A DNA stretch of 64,000 bases, from positions 1 to 64,000 of the forward strand of contig JAIBCL010000033.1 in assembly GCA_019694165.1 (NCBI GenBank). The letters run 5' to 3'. Source of the DNA: Verrucomicrobiaceae bacterium. GTDB taxonomy: Bacteria > Verrucomicrobiota > Verrucomicrobiia > Verrucomicrobiales > Verrucomicrobiaceae. Below the pieces are notes generated by a model, which saw only the letters and a list, made by a program, of their open reading frames with translations, was not told the origin of the DNA and did no database searches. Numbering within the stretch: the stretch's first letter is position 1; each line of letters begins with the position of its first letter. Shown here piece by piece: positions 1 to 9,239 of this stretch. The position numbers and the translations under genes are program-made.

Positions 1-8
1 TGGTTGTC

Positions 9-329
9 ATGCCAGCCACCTTCGGAGCACCCAGCACCTTCGGCCTCTCCGCACCGGAGGGAGGTTACGTGCAGGAGTCTTCCTCCGACTCCAGCGTCGA
101 TGTGGCGACGATCCGCAACAACCTCGGCGTCACGGTGAAGGCCGTGCCCAAGCCGCTGGTCACCAAAACGGTGACGATCAAGGGCAAGGGTGACGCCGCT
201 CTCGCCTCTGTCGCGGCGGGAAGTTTCACGGCTGGCACGCTGCGCGTCACCTCCGCCAAGCAGGCCGAATCCAACGACGACTTCCCGGATTTTGAAATCA
301 CCGGCACCGCTTATTCCAACCTCGCCTGA
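9..329 (+). CDS. Small phage structural protein, first of a tandem pair
   Basis: A 106-residue protein starting at the first ATG of the window; its true start could lie further left. It ends two bases before the next gene. It shares a pattern with that neighbour: an IKGKGD motif in the middle (LKGRGD next door) and a late NDDF (NDDW next door), so the two are probably diverged duplicates. Small paired proteins at this place, upstream of a chaperone-like gene and the tape measure, could be tail-tube or other tail-shaft proteins, but no family was recognised. Confidence 0.6.
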   Translation: MPATFGAPSTFGLSAPEGGYVQESSSDSSVDVATIRNNLGVTVKAVPKPLVTKTVTIKGKGDAALASVAAGSFTAGTLRVTSAKQAESNDDFPDFEITGTAYSNLA

Positions 330-331
330 TC

Positions 332-661
332 ATGCCTGTTAACCTCGATGCCATTGGCATTCAATCCGTGGAACTCACGCTCGCCGAGAGCGTGGAAGTC
401 ACCCGCAAGGTGGAAACCAAACCGCTCCTCGACAAGGACGGACGCTTCGCCGACGCGAAGGCGTTTGATCCTTCAACCGAGTTCAGCCTGAAGGGCCGTG
501 GTGATCTGCCAGCAGGCGTTGCCGCCGGCACCGATGGCGGCCTGGCCATCGCCGGGATCAGCGGCGGCGTGACCATCATCACCTCGGTGAAGGAATCGCA
601 GAAGAACGACGACTGGAACAGTTGGGAATGCGGCGGCCAGAACTGGCCCAACGCTTCGTAA
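332..661 (+). CDS. Small phage structural protein, second of a tandem pair
   Basis: A 109-residue protein starting two bases after the previous stop and ending three bases before the next gene. The LKGRGD and NDDW positions and a VAAG segment align with the upstream gene, suggesting duplication. It has no signal peptide, no membrane segment and no cysteine pair. Its position before the tape-measure gene suggests a tail component; the exact role is unknown. Confidence 0.6.
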   Translation: MPVNLDAIGIQSVELTLAESVEVTRKVETKPLLDKDGRFADAKAFDPSTEFSLKGRGDLPAGVAAGTDGGLAIAGISGGVTIITSVKESQKNDDWNSWECGGQNWPNAS

Positions 662-664
662 GCC

Positions 665-1123
665 ATGAAGGAGGGCCAGAAAGTCCAGTTCGTGCGCGAT
701 CACGAAGCTCCGCTCAAAAGCAGCACCACGCCGATGGTGGTGGCGTCACTCGCAAGCGGGTTTGCGTTTGCCGGAGAGAAACCCTTGCTCGACACGCTTG
801 AGGAAGTGGACGGCGCTCCGCAGCGCACCGCGACATGGAGCCTGGACGGCGGCATCACCGCCACGTTTCGTCCTGCTTTCAAGGAGGAGACGATTGAGTT
901 CGCCGAGTTTCGCCGACGCTTTGAAAGCCTGGAGTGGTGCGCAGCCAATCCCGATCACCCCATCGCCTACCTGCGCGCGTTCAGCGACAAGCTCAGTTCG
1001 TTGCGCAACGAACTGCGCCGAATGAAACCGCTGCTCCTGGTCCGACGCGGACGCCGCTTCGCCCTCATCCCGCAGGATGCGGCCCCTGAAAAGAAAGCCC
1101 GTATCCTGAGCGAACTCGGATGA
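665..1123 (+). CDS. Phage protein of unknown function, tail module
   Basis: 152 residues; the stop overlaps the next start (ATGA), implying translational coupling. The C-terminal half is rich in charged residues (RNELRRMKPLLLVRRGRR), while the N-terminal half looks like a small beta domain. No family was recognised. The compact order (two small proteins, this gene, a helical protein, a gp10-like protein, tape measure) resembles the tail-shaft block of siphophages, so a connector or chaperone-related role is possible but not shown. Confidence 0.55.
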   Translation: MKEGQKVQFVRDHEAPLKSSTTPMVVASLASGFAFAGEKPLLDTLEEVDGAPQRTATWSLDGGITATFRPAFKEETIEFAEFRRRFESLEWCAANPDHPIAYLRAFSDKLSSLRNELRRMKPLLLVRRGRRFALIPQDAAPEKKARILSELG

Positions 1124-1770
1124 ACCCGCAGGACGCACGGATGCAGTTGCTTGAGGCGGCGATTGCCGAAGGCCCGGGCGAGTTGTTCGGGTTGAAGTTG
1201 CGGCCCGTATCTCTTGGGACGCTCAATCTGTGCCGGCGGCTTGGGCTTTCGCTGGCGCTGCATCATGAGCAGGCAGCGTTGATTTCGGAAGCCGAGCGGC
1301 AGCGGCAGGTCATGCTCTTTGTTTGGATGCACTCGGCTCCGCTCACCGAAGTGCTCGGAGCGGTTCGCGATGGTTCCTGGGACACGCCCTTCGGTGCTTT
1401 TGCCGAATCATCCTCCGAACTGATCGTGCCCGAAGTGCTCGCGGAAATCCGCCGTGTGTCGCAGTTGGTGGATGTAGCACTGGTCGAAGTTCTGCCCAAG
1501 CCTGGCCGCTCCAGCGATGACGAAGCGCCCGCTGACATCCTTGAGCCAGGGTTCACGGCATCATTGGTGTTCACGCTCGCACGCGAGACAGGCTGGAGTG
1601 AATCCTTCCTCCTCTGGCATCTGCCGCTGGCTCGCGCGCTTCAGTATTATCACTGCGCCCTGCGAGCCTCGCTCGCCTGGACCGTGAAACCGGGACCACC
1701 TGTGCAAGCGCAGATCAACAAGCTGGAGCAGTGGGCCGCCGCGTTGACGCCGGACGAGGATGACGAATGA
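1120..1770 (+). CDS. Phage tail protein, possible tail-assembly chaperone
   Basis: 216 residues, mostly helical by eye, with an acidic C-terminus (TPDEDDE). It overlaps its neighbours by four bases on both sides. The site two genes upstream of the tape measure is where tail-assembly chaperones usually lie, and a moderate-size helical acidic protein fits. No slippery heptamer leading to a frameshifted product was identified. The function is inferred from position only. Confidence 0.5.
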   Translation: MNPQDARMQLLEAAIAEGPGELFGLKLRPVSLGTLNLCRRLGLSLALHHEQAALISEAERQRQVMLFVWMHSAPLTEVLGAVRDGSWDTPFGAFAESSSELIVPEVLAEIRRVSQLVDVALVEVLPKPGRSSDDEAPADILEPGFTASLVFTLARETGWSESFLLWHLPLARALQYYHCALRASLAWTVKPGPPVQAQINKLEQWAAALTPDEDDE

Positions 1771-2420
1771 GCCGCGAACTGCGCATCAACACGACCGCCT
1801 TCAATGCCGCGCTCAACCGCTTCATGCAGCATTCCAAGCGTGATGCGGAGGTTGTTCTGCGCCAGCAGGCGCGGGGCTTGATGAAAAGCCTCATCGACGT
1901 GACTCCGCCGGGTGGTCGTAATGTGAGCAACGCCAAGGCACGTGCGCGGGGCATCACCAGCTTGAAAGCCGATGCGTTCAAGGTCGTGGAGGTCGTGTCG
2001 CCCAAGCGGGCAGAGGAAACGAATGTTGAATCGCTCATTAACCGTCACCGCGTTCAGGGCCGAGTGAAACAGGAGGTCACGCCGCGCATTCTCGTGTCAG
2101 CCGCCGCGCTGCGCGCTTACCTGAAGAAGCAGCGGGCAAAGGTTGGCTTCCTCGCCTCCGGCTGGAATCAAGCGGCATCGAAGCTCGGCCTGAAACCTCC
2201 CGCATGGATCTGGAACAATCGCGGCCCGGGTGCCGTGGTGATCGAGGTCAATGACCGGCGCATTGCCGTGCGCGCCACCAACCGCGTCAAGTACGCCAGC
2301 GGGTTTCGCGACATGAGCAGCCTCGTGCAATGGGCGGTCAATTTGCAGACACAAAAGCTGCGCCGCCAGTTGAGCAAATTCCTGGCCGGGACCGCCCGCC
2401 GAGCCGGGTTCAAATCCTGA
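1767..2420 (+). CDS. Basic phage tail protein, possibly HK97 gp10-like
   Basis: 217 residues, strongly basic towards the C-terminus. The N-terminal stretch (FNAALNRFMQHS, then LMKSLIDVTPPGG) recalls the start of gp10-like and minor tail proteins, where a helix precedes a TPVDTG-like turn. It overlaps the upstream gene by four bases and ends six bases before the tape-measure start. The similarity is by eye and weak; the tail-module context is firm. Confidence 0.5.
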   Translation: MSRELRINTTAFNAALNRFMQHSKRDAEVVLRQQARGLMKSLIDVTPPGGRNVSNAKARARGITSLKADAFKVVEVVSPKRAEETNVESLINRHRVQGRVKQEVTPRILVSAAALRAYLKKQRAKVGFLASGWNQAASKLGLKPPAWIWNNRGPGAVVIEVNDRRIAVRATNRVKYASGFRDMSSLVQWAVNLQTQKLRRQLSKFLAGTARRAGFKS

Positions 2421-2426
2421 CACGCC

Positions 2427-3941
2427 ATGGCCGCGATCACCGCCGAGCTTCAGCTCGAAGTATCCAAGTTCCAGCAGGCGTTGCGCCAGGCGCAGACGCA
2501 GTTGCGCGGGTTCAAGGGAGCAGCCGAAAAGGAAGGCAGGGGCTTGGGCAGTTCGCTCTTCGGTGAACTCGGCAGCCAGGTTGCAGGTCTTGCCACCGTG
2601 GGCGGCATCACGGCGCTTGCCGCCGGCGTGAAAGGCATCATGTCGGACTTCGATGATCTGGCCGACACCGCGCTGCGGCTGAACGAGAGCACCGAAACAC
2701 TCCAGCGCGTGGGTGGTGCGGCGGAGCTGTCGGGCACTTCCGTGGAAGGTCTGGCCAATGCGTTCATCAAGCTGGAGCGCAATCTCGGTGATGTGGAAAA
2801 CTCGAAGGCGCGTGAGGCCCTCGAACGCTACGGGCTGACCGCCGACAAGCTCGCCGCCATGCCGCTGGATCAGAAGATCCTCGCGCTGTCGGAAGCGTTT
2901 CAGAAGGCGCGCACCGAAGGCACAGGACTGGCCGACCTTCAGGCGCTGCTGGGCAGGGGAGGGGCTGAATTGATCCCGCTGCTCTCGGCCAGCCGGGAGG
3001 AAATCGAAAAGCTCTTCGCCTCCGTGAACGTGGTGTCGGACGATTCCGTGCAACGCCTCGCCGCGATGAACGACGAGTTCGATTTGCTCGTGATGAACGC
3101 CAAGGCGTTCGCCGCCGAGGTGATTGTTGCGAACGTCGGTCTGGCAAAGATCGCGGGCCGTCTGCTCAAGGGCGAAGCCTTTGGGAACATTCTCAACGAC
3201 ATGGGCAATGAGGGCCTGGACGCCGACATCGAACGCGCGGCCAAGGAGCGCGGCAGGAAGAAAGCCGCCGATGCGCTCAAACAAGCAGAGGCGGAAAAAG
3301 CGGCGGCGTCGGCGGCGAAGGAGAGGCAGAAGGCCGAGGACAAGATCACTGAGCAGCGCCGCAACAACGCCCGGATGCGCGCCGACATCAGCCAGGGCGA
3401 ACTCGATGTGCTCCCTGACGAGCAAAAGTTCCAGGCGCTCCAGGACAAGCTCAGGGAAGTCTTCATTGATGCGCAGATCAGTTCCGGCAAGAGCATCCAG
3501 CCTACGCTCGAAGGACTCAAGAAACTGGCCGATGAGCAGCATACGGCGGGCAACTTCCGTGGCGAAGGCGCGACCCTGGAGCGGCTGAAGGAGGCGCAGC
3601 GCATGCATCATGAGCTGGACCAGCTCTCGGCGAAGATGCGCGATAGCGGGGCCAGCGCCGCTGCCGATGCCGCCGCGAAAGCGGAGAGGGATGCGAAGAA
3701 GAACAAGCCTCTTCCCGATGTGCCGCAGTATCGCACGTCGGGCAGCCTTGCCGGAGCCGTCAATCTCATCATGGGACGCTCGGCCAATGAACTCATCCTC
3801 GACGAATCCAAGAAGCAGACGGGCGAACTTCAGCAGATCAAGCGCACCCTTGAGCAGATCCGCGACAAGCCGGCTACCGCAGCGCCGAATCGCTTCACAG
3901 CCGCCGCGATGCCAGTCGACATGACGGCCCGGTTTGGATGA
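2427..3941 (+). CDS. Phage tail tape-measure protein
   Basis: 504 residues. The N-terminus (ITAELQLEVSKFQQALRQAQ) followed by a Gly/Ala-rich hydrophobic segment (AGLATVGGITALAAGVKGI) and long helices is typical of tape-measure N-terminal domains. Coiled-coil segments occur around residues 270-330 and 390-430. In the phage particle such a protein sets tail length and helps eject DNA. At 504 residues it is short for the family, implying a short tail or a split protein. It starts with ATG six bases after the upstream stop, and its own stop overlaps the next start (ATGA). Confidence 0.8.
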   Translation: MAAITAELQLEVSKFQQALRQAQTQLRGFKGAAEKEGRGLGSSLFGELGSQVAGLATVGGITALAAGVKGIMSDFDDLADTALRLNESTETLQRVGGAAELSGTSVEGLANAFIKLERNLGDVENSKAREALERYGLTADKLAAMPLDQKILALSEAFQKARTEGTGLADLQALLGRGGAELIPLLSASREEIEKLFASVNVVSDDSVQRLAAMNDEFDLLVMNAKAFAAEVIVANVGLAKIAGRLLKGEAFGNILNDMGNEGLDADIERAAKERGRKKAADALKQAEAEKAAASAAKERQKAEDKITEQRRNNARMRADISQGELDVLPDEQKFQALQDKLREVFIDAQISSGKSIQPTLEGLKKLADEQHTAGNFRGEGATLERLKEAQRMHHELDQLSAKMRDSGASAAADAAAKAERDAKKNKPLPDVPQYRTSGSLAGAVNLIMGRSANELILDESKKQTGELQQIKRTLEQIRDKPATAAPNRFTAAAMPVDMTARFG

Positions 3942-4633
3942 GTGCATCTTTTCAAATGCTGGGCTTGAGCGGCAGCCGCGATGAACGCGGGCTGATCGCC
4001 ATGGCGCTGCCGTTCAACTGCGCCACCCTTGATGAAACCCTCAGCGTGGGACGCGTGTTCCCCTTCGGCCTGCCGGAGACGCGTCGTGCGGTGACGCAGC
4101 TCGAAGACGGATCGTTCCAGGCCACCGTCACCTTTGAGGGCATCGAAGGCAGCGGCGAGAATGGCGATTCGGAAACCTACGAGTTCGATTCCATGTTCCG
4201 CGAGGAGCCCATCGAATCGCATCCCAACATCGACAAGATCAAGAGCACGTATGGCGGCTACGAGCGCGACGGCCGCATCCTCTTTCCCGAGAAGCTCACC
4301 TCCTCCAAATCGAGCGGCAGCGGGTTGAGCGGAAGCAAGAGCACGTCGGGTGAAAAGAACCCGCTCTTTGGCATGACCACATATCTCGTGCTCAACGCCG
4401 TGTTTCGTCACACCTACCTGCGGCGCACGATTCCGGGCGACCTACTCGATCGCGTGGGCACCACGGTGGACCGCCTGCCGGAGAGCTTTCCCACACCGGC
4501 CGGGCGCAACTGGCTCGTCATGCCGCCCAAGGCCGTGAAGCGCGGCAACGTCTTTGAAATCTCCGAGGAATGGACGCTGAGCAAGCCCGGTGAAAAATGG
4601 CCGGACGCGATCTACGGCCTCATCCAGCGCTGA
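3938..4633 (+). CDS. Phage distal-tail protein of unknown family
   Basis: 231 residues directly after the tape measure, with a four-base overlap. The sequence is beta-rich with a Ser/Gly-rich linker near residues 126-142 (SSKSSGSGLSGSK). Genes in this place commonly encode distal-tail or baseplate hub proteins, but no defining motif was recognised. The W/P-rich C-terminus (EEWTLSKPGEKWPD) is the most distinctive part. Confidence 0.55.
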   Translation: MSASFQMLGLSGSRDERGLIAMALPFNCATLDETLSVGRVFPFGLPETRRAVTQLEDGSFQATVTFEGIEGSGENGDSETYEFDSMFREEPIESHPNIDKIKSTYGGYERDGRILFPEKLTSSKSSGSGLSGSKSTSGEKNPLFGMTTYLVLNAVFRHTYLRRTIPGDLLDRVGTTVDRLPESFPTPAGRNWLVMPPKAVKRGNVFEISEEWTLSKPGEKWPDAIYGLIQR

Positions 4634-4638
4634 AGACC

Positions 4639-5250
4639 ATGAACGTGCGCGATCTATACGTTCGCAGAGGCGATCCGATTATGCCGGCGTGGAGCCGGCT
4701 GTTGGAGTGGACGAAGCAGTTCCGATTGTTCGCCGGTCGCGGCATCCGGTTCACGCGCACGCCGAACGGCACCTTTGTTATCGCGGACCAAAACACACTG
4801 TCATGGGATCATCCGTTTCGCGCGCAGGTGAGCGACAAGGAGGCGGCGATCACGCTGGGCACAATCAACAAGCTTGTGCCCACCATAAACGGCGTGGCTC
4901 TCGATGCGATCACCGTGCCGAAGCTCAAGATCGCGGGCGGACCCAACACCGATCTACGCTCGTGGATCTGCGTGGATGTGCGGGTAGATTTGGAGAGCGG
5001 CGAGATCAAAATTGAAGACAAAGACGTCATCACCATTACTCACGTTCGGGAACTTGATCCACGCACCAGCGAGGGCGGCAGTCCCGATGACGGTCGCGGC
5101 ACCGGACGTCACCCGCTCGCCATGCTGATCTGGAACACGGACAAGTCGAGCATCCGCCGCACGCATCAGATCACGCACTTCAACCAGCAGCATCGGTTCA
5201 TCGTTGCGTCTGACAGCCAGCCCTCACGTCACTTGTTCTGGCCGGAATGA
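4639..5250 (+). CDS. Phage tail-associated protein of unknown function
   Basis: 203 residues. The ATG at 4639 was chosen because it lies five bases after the upstream stop; an upstream in-frame ATG at 4597 would overlap the previous gene by 37 bases. The C-terminal part (RRTHQITHFNQQHRFIV) is basic and His-rich. The stop overlaps the following ATG. No family was recognised. Confidence 0.55.
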   Translation: MNVRDLYVRRGDPIMPAWSRLLEWTKQFRLFAGRGIRFTRTPNGTFVIADQNTLSWDHPFRAQVSDKEAAITLGTINKLVPTINGVALDAITVPKLKIAGGPNTDLRSWICVDVRVDLESGEIKIEDKDVITITHVRELDPRTSEGGSPDDGRGTGRHPLAMLIWNTDKSSIRRTHQITHFNQQHRFIVASDSQPSRHLFWPE

Positions 5251-6290
5251 ACACGATCACCGCCAGCGAATGGAACCGGCTCGTCGATGAGTTGCGCCGC
5301 AACCAGGTGATGGGCAGCACCATGCTCCAGTCGGGCGCATGGCGGCACCCGTGGCAGGTCACCCCAGCCTGGGATGCGGAACACAAGCGTTGGGCGGCCA
5401 CCACCGAGCCGGGGTTCGTCAATGGACTGGACGCAACGGTGAGCATCGCGCTCAGTGAATCATCCGAGGCCACACGTTTACGTCACGCTGAACTCGGCAT
5501 GGAAGAAGCTGATAGCGTCGATGCCTGGCTCACTGAAGAGCCGATGCTACCGCTCACTGCATGGCGTGCGATTGGAGCGGATGCCGATCCGCAGAACACG
5601 TCAGTGACACCGGACGGCACGCTCACCGTGAGCTTTGAACCCGTGCCCGAGTTCTTCACCGCGCTCGGCGTGGGTGACCCGCCCAACATCAGCTCACAGA
5701 TCGATGACCTCGGCATTGTGGAGCAAGTGTCGGGTGAGGTTGATGCGGCAGCGGAGAAGCGGCTCCTCCGTTCCTGCGATCTCGTGCTGTATCAGGATCG
5801 TTTCGCCACGACCACGCAATGGACGCAGGGCGTGGGAATCGACGGCACGTTCATGCAGTTCAACGTCATCTATCAGATCCCGCCTAACATCCACGAGCGC
5901 GCCTACATCCGCGCGACCCGGAAATACGAGCCGTCATCCGCCGCTGACATACAGGACCGGTTGAAAGGTGATTGGACCGACCAAACGTTCGACGCACTTC
6001 ACCTCGCCTCCGCGTACATGGTGTCGCCGGAGGGCGCGGCTTATGGCAGCGAGCCGGATGAGACATGGACACCGTATGTGAAGCATCGCGTGTTCTGGAA
6101 CTTGAACCATGCGAGCAACGTGCTCGAGCCAGCCCTCAAGCATGAGAACATCGTGTTCAACACCGGGCTTGCGATGGGATTGCTCGACAGCATCGCCAAC
6201 CAGATCCTCGCCACCATCAACGATCAGAACGCCGCCATCGCCGAGTTCCTCGGGCGCAACACCCTTGAAGGGAGGTTCTGGAGCACATGA
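5247..6290 (+). CDS. Phage tail-associated protein, 347 residues
   Basis: A soluble-looking protein with many acidic residues and Trp. It is linked by ATGA overlaps both to the gene before it and to a very small gene after it. The middle contains segments such as YTPYVKHRVFWNLNH-like aromatic stretches and no catalytic signature. Position between the distal-tail and fibre genes suggests a baseplate or fibre-attachment role. The function is not recognised. Confidence 0.55.
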   Translation: MNTITASEWNRLVDELRRNQVMGSTMLQSGAWRHPWQVTPAWDAEHKRWAATTEPGFVNGLDATVSIALSESSEATRLRHAELGMEEADSVDAWLTEEPMLPLTAWRAIGADADPQNTSVTPDGTLTVSFEPVPEFFTALGVGDPPNISSQIDDLGIVEQVSGEVDAAAEKRLLRSCDLVLYQDRFATTTQWTQGVGIDGTFMQFNVIYQIPPNIHERAYIRATRKYEPSSAADIQDRLKGDWTDQTFDALHLASAYMVSPEGAAYGSEPDETWTPYVKHRVFWNLNHASNVLEPALKHENIVFNTGLAMGLLDSIANQILATINDQNAAIAEFLGRNTLEGRFWST

Positions 6291-6454
6291 GCAGCGATGG
6301 CTATGGATTGGACAAGGCTGCGCGATTGGAGGCGCAGCAGCAGGAAGAGGAGGCGGTGCCCGAGCTGGAACCGGAGTTCCCGTTTACGGTGGTGGCGTTT
6401 GATCCGGCGTTCTTTGGGATGCCAGCCAATCCATCCGGGGTGAGCGGCGGGTAG
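6287..6454 (+). CDS. 55-residue phage protein
   Basis: A short gene whose ATG overlaps the upstream stop (ATGA at 6287-6290), the same coupling used throughout this module. The N-terminal half has a Gln/Glu-rich helix (ARLEAQQQEEEAVPELEPE). The C-terminal half is Phe/Pro/Gly-rich (FPFTVVAFDPAFFGMP). It is supported mainly by the coupled start and the fit between two real genes; no homologue is known to me. Confidence 0.55.
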   Translation: MSSDGYGLDKAARLEAQQQEEEAVPELEPEFPFTVVAFDPAFFGMPANPSGVSGG

Positions 6455-6494
6455 GGACGCCGACAGCAACGCGCTTTGACACGCGACCGGCGGT

Positions 6495-9230
6495 GTGCAG
6501 CCGCTGCTCTATGCGAACCTATCGAAGAAAACGCTAGCCGAGACCCAGTCGGGCAGTTCCATCTCATGGCCACGGCTTGTTGCCGGTGAAGACCTGGTCC
6601 TGAAGCTTCGGCTGGTTCAGTCTCTCGACGGCCAGGTCATCGCTGCCCGTCGCACGATCAGCACGCTCAAGGCCAGCATCGGCGAGAAGGACGCGCGCCC
6701 GCTCGATGGCACGTTCCAACTCAAGCTTGGTGCGGATGCTGAAGACGCGGGCGTGAACACCACGGCGAAGATCGCCCACAACGCCACCGCCGATCAGTTC
6801 GCCACAGCGCTCAACGCGCTGAGTGACGGAGCACTCGCAGCCATGCAGCCCTTCACCTGCACGGCGCGTGACGGCTCCTTTCTGGTTCGCGCTGCCAACG
6901 GTGCGCAGGTCATGTTCACCGTGGCCGACAACGAACTCTGGCCCGTGTCGTTCGTCACCATCCGCGAGTTCAGCTACGACGAAGGCCACAGCTACGAGTT
7001 CAGGCTCACGCAGGCCCCTGTCGCGGAAACCACCAGCTTCAATTCAATCGTTCCCGAGATTCCCTCGATCACCACGATCCAGACCGGGAGCGAGAACAGC
7101 GGCGTCAAGATCAACGAAATCCAACGTCTCTTCGTTCCGCCGGAGAACCCCGAAAATTTCTCCTTTCGCCTCACCTTCGGCTTCAAGAAAAGCGATCCGA
7201 TCGTCCTGCCCACCACCGCAGAGGAAATCCTCTCGGCGTTGGCTCCGCTCGCTGATGCGGATGCCGGCGAAGAGTTTCGCGTGTATCCAGGTCAGGACGC
7301 CGTTTTGATCGAGTTTACGGGAGACGGCTGGGCGGGAAGCAATCAGGCGCAGCTCGGCGTGCAGGTAGTCGATGAAGCTCCCGCCGATCCCACGTTCACG
7401 ATCTCCACGGCCACCGCCGAAATGGCCATTCGCGCGCGCAGACCGGACAGCCTCGGCGAGATCAAGCTCCCCTTGGAACTCACGCTTGGTCTTGAGGACG
7501 AGCAGGACGAGAACACGATCCGCACGATCAAGTTTCGCGCCGATCTGGTCTTCCTTCCGCCCGTCAATCAATCGGCATTCAGCGCCGCTGCCGCGCTCAA
7601 CTGGAACCAGCCGCTTTCGCGCGAGTCCTATCTTCAATTCTCCCCGTCACAAGTCGCCACGGGCCAGCGCCATTATCTCATCACCTCGCTGGGTGATGGC
7701 GCGTCCGACGAAATCGAGGTCAATCACAACCTCAACACGCGCTACCTGCTCGTTCAACTTCAGCAGGCCGCTGTTGACGGGTTGTTTCTCACGCACGGCA
7801 CCGACTACCAGGTGCGCATCGTCTCGAACAACGCGATCACGCTCATTTTTCCAGGCGGCGCTCCCGCTGTCGCATCGCTCATCGGTCAGATCAGCACGGC
7901 CTCTCATGATGCGAACTTTGAGCCACACACCCACACCATCGCGGAGATTGACGGACTTGAGGAACGTCTCTCCGCAGCCGAGGCCGCGCTCGCCGAACTT
8001 CAGACTCTCGCGCCTAGCGGCTCCATCGCCTCGTCGGCGAACGTGAGCACCGCGCCTTCTCTCGACATCACACTGCCGTCCTTCGTCGAAGCCTGTCCCG
8101 CGTTGCAGCCCGATCTCACCAGCAGCACCGAGATCAAGAGCCTCGCGGACATTCCAACCTCATCTCTCCCGAGCAACGGCGGCTTGCTCCCAGCCGTGCA
8201 TGACGTGGCGGTCGAAACGCTGCCAGGGACGATCCCTGCTGCCTCGGACAGTTACAAGGATCGCGTATTCCGCCACGCTGCCTCTGCGAGTGTCGAGTTC
8301 GAGGGTGGTTACGGCCGCAAGAACGTCACCATCCGCACGGGAGAGTTCGTGGCCTGTGATGGCAGGACTTGGTATCCCGTGAAGCGTTACGACGCATCCA
8401 CCACCGCCGTGCCGGTCCCCGTGTTTGGCGAATACACCACCAACACCTTCGCCGCGACGGCGCATCCTTTCTCGGATGGCAATGCGATCATGTTCGAGTC
8501 GCCGGAGAATCAAGGCTCGGTGGGCGGCGTCTATCCGCAGCACCGCTACTATGTGCGGGACAAGACGGCGGACAGCTTCAGGATCGCCGACACACCGGGC
8601 GGTGATGTGATTGATTTCACAGCCAACATCGGCTCCTGGACAGCCTTCCTCGAACCGAAGAGCACGTTCTATCCGGCTGACTTCGAGCGTGAGCTGTTCG
8701 TGCTGCCGGTCAATTCAAAGCAGTTCCGCATCAAGCAGACGCTCGAACTTTTCGCCGGCATCGAAACCGCCCTGGTGAACGTGAAGGTGGCGCATCCGCG
8801 CACCAGCGATCTGCGCTACCTCAGCCAGCTCACCAAGGCCCAATGGTCGCTCGTGCTCCGCTGGGGCACCGCCACCAGCGAATCCTCGCCCGCCACCACG
8901 GGCGCGAACCTCAAGGGCATCACCTGGAACTCGACGCCCGTTCTTGAGCAGCGCATCGACCTGGTGATGTCGCCCATCGTCCACACCTTCGGCTGCCGCA
9001 TCAAGCGCACGGCCGAGAGCACGTTCACCGTGGAGGAAATTCTCTATGGACTTGCCAGCGCTTCCGCTGCGTCCATCACCGCCGCTGATTTTTATCTCGG
9101 CGCATGGCTGGAGCGATTCGACACCGAGGACGGCGTGTCCGATCCGCGCGGCCTCGCCCTCCTCATGGGCCTGACGCGCAGCAACTCCACTGCTCCCGAA
9201 GCCAATCTCGGAAAGCTCACCATCAAGTAA
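6495..9230 (+). CDS. Large phage fibre or baseplate protein
   Basis: 911 residues from a GTG start; an in-frame TGA just upstream excludes a longer form. The sequence is beta-rich. Residues about 270-480 contain phage-type segments (DEIEVNHNLNTRYLLVQLQ, then HTHTIAEIDGLEERLSAAEA), where a short coiled coil at about 475-500 separates N- and C-terminal halves, as in trimeric fibres. It is the largest structural protein here and is followed by an Ig-like protein, consistent with a tail-tip or fibre role. Confidence 0.65.
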   Translation: MQPLLYANLSKKTLAETQSGSSISWPRLVAGEDLVLKLRLVQSLDGQVIAARRTISTLKASIGEKDARPLDGTFQLKLGADAEDAGVNTTAKIAHNATADQFATALNALSDGALAAMQPFTCTARDGSFLVRAANGAQVMFTVADNELWPVSFVTIREFSYDEGHSYEFRLTQAPVAETTSFNSIVPEIPSITTIQTGSENSGVKINEIQRLFVPPENPENFSFRLTFGFKKSDPIVLPTTAEEILSALAPLADADAGEEFRVYPGQDAVLIEFTGDGWAGSNQAQLGVQVVDEAPADPTFTISTATAEMAIRARRPDSLGEIKLPLELTLGLEDEQDENTIRTIKFRADLVFLPPVNQSAFSAAAALNWNQPLSRESYLQFSPSQVATGQRHYLITSLGDGASDEIEVNHNLNTRYLLVQLQQAAVDGLFLTHGTDYQVRIVSNNAITLIFPGGAPAVASLIGQISTASHDANFEPHTHTIAEIDGLEERLSAAEAALAELQTLAPSGSIASSANVSTAPSLDITLPSFVEACPALQPDLTSSTEIKSLADIPTSSLPSNGGLLPAVHDVAVETLPGTIPAASDSYKDRVFRHAASASVEFEGGYGRKNVTIRTGEFVACDGRTWYPVKRYDASTTAVPVPVFGEYTTNTFAATAHPFSDGNAIMFESPENQGSVGGVYPQHRYYVRDKTADSFRIADTPGGDVIDFTANIGSWTAFLEPKSTFYPADFERELFVLPVNSKQFRIKQTLELFAGIETALVNVKVAHPRTSDLRYLSQLTKAQWSLVLRWGTATSESSPATTGANLKGITWNSTPVLEQRIDLVMSPIVHTFGCRIKRTAESTFTVEEILYGLASASAASITAADFYLGAWLERFDTEDGVSDPRGLALLMGLTRSNSTAPEANLGKLTIK

Positions 9231-9239
9231 ACAACCGCC

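Noticed and set aside
2097..3947. 616-residue frame opposite the tape-measure gene
   Set aside because: It is an antisense shadow of a G+C-rich gene, with no domain features.
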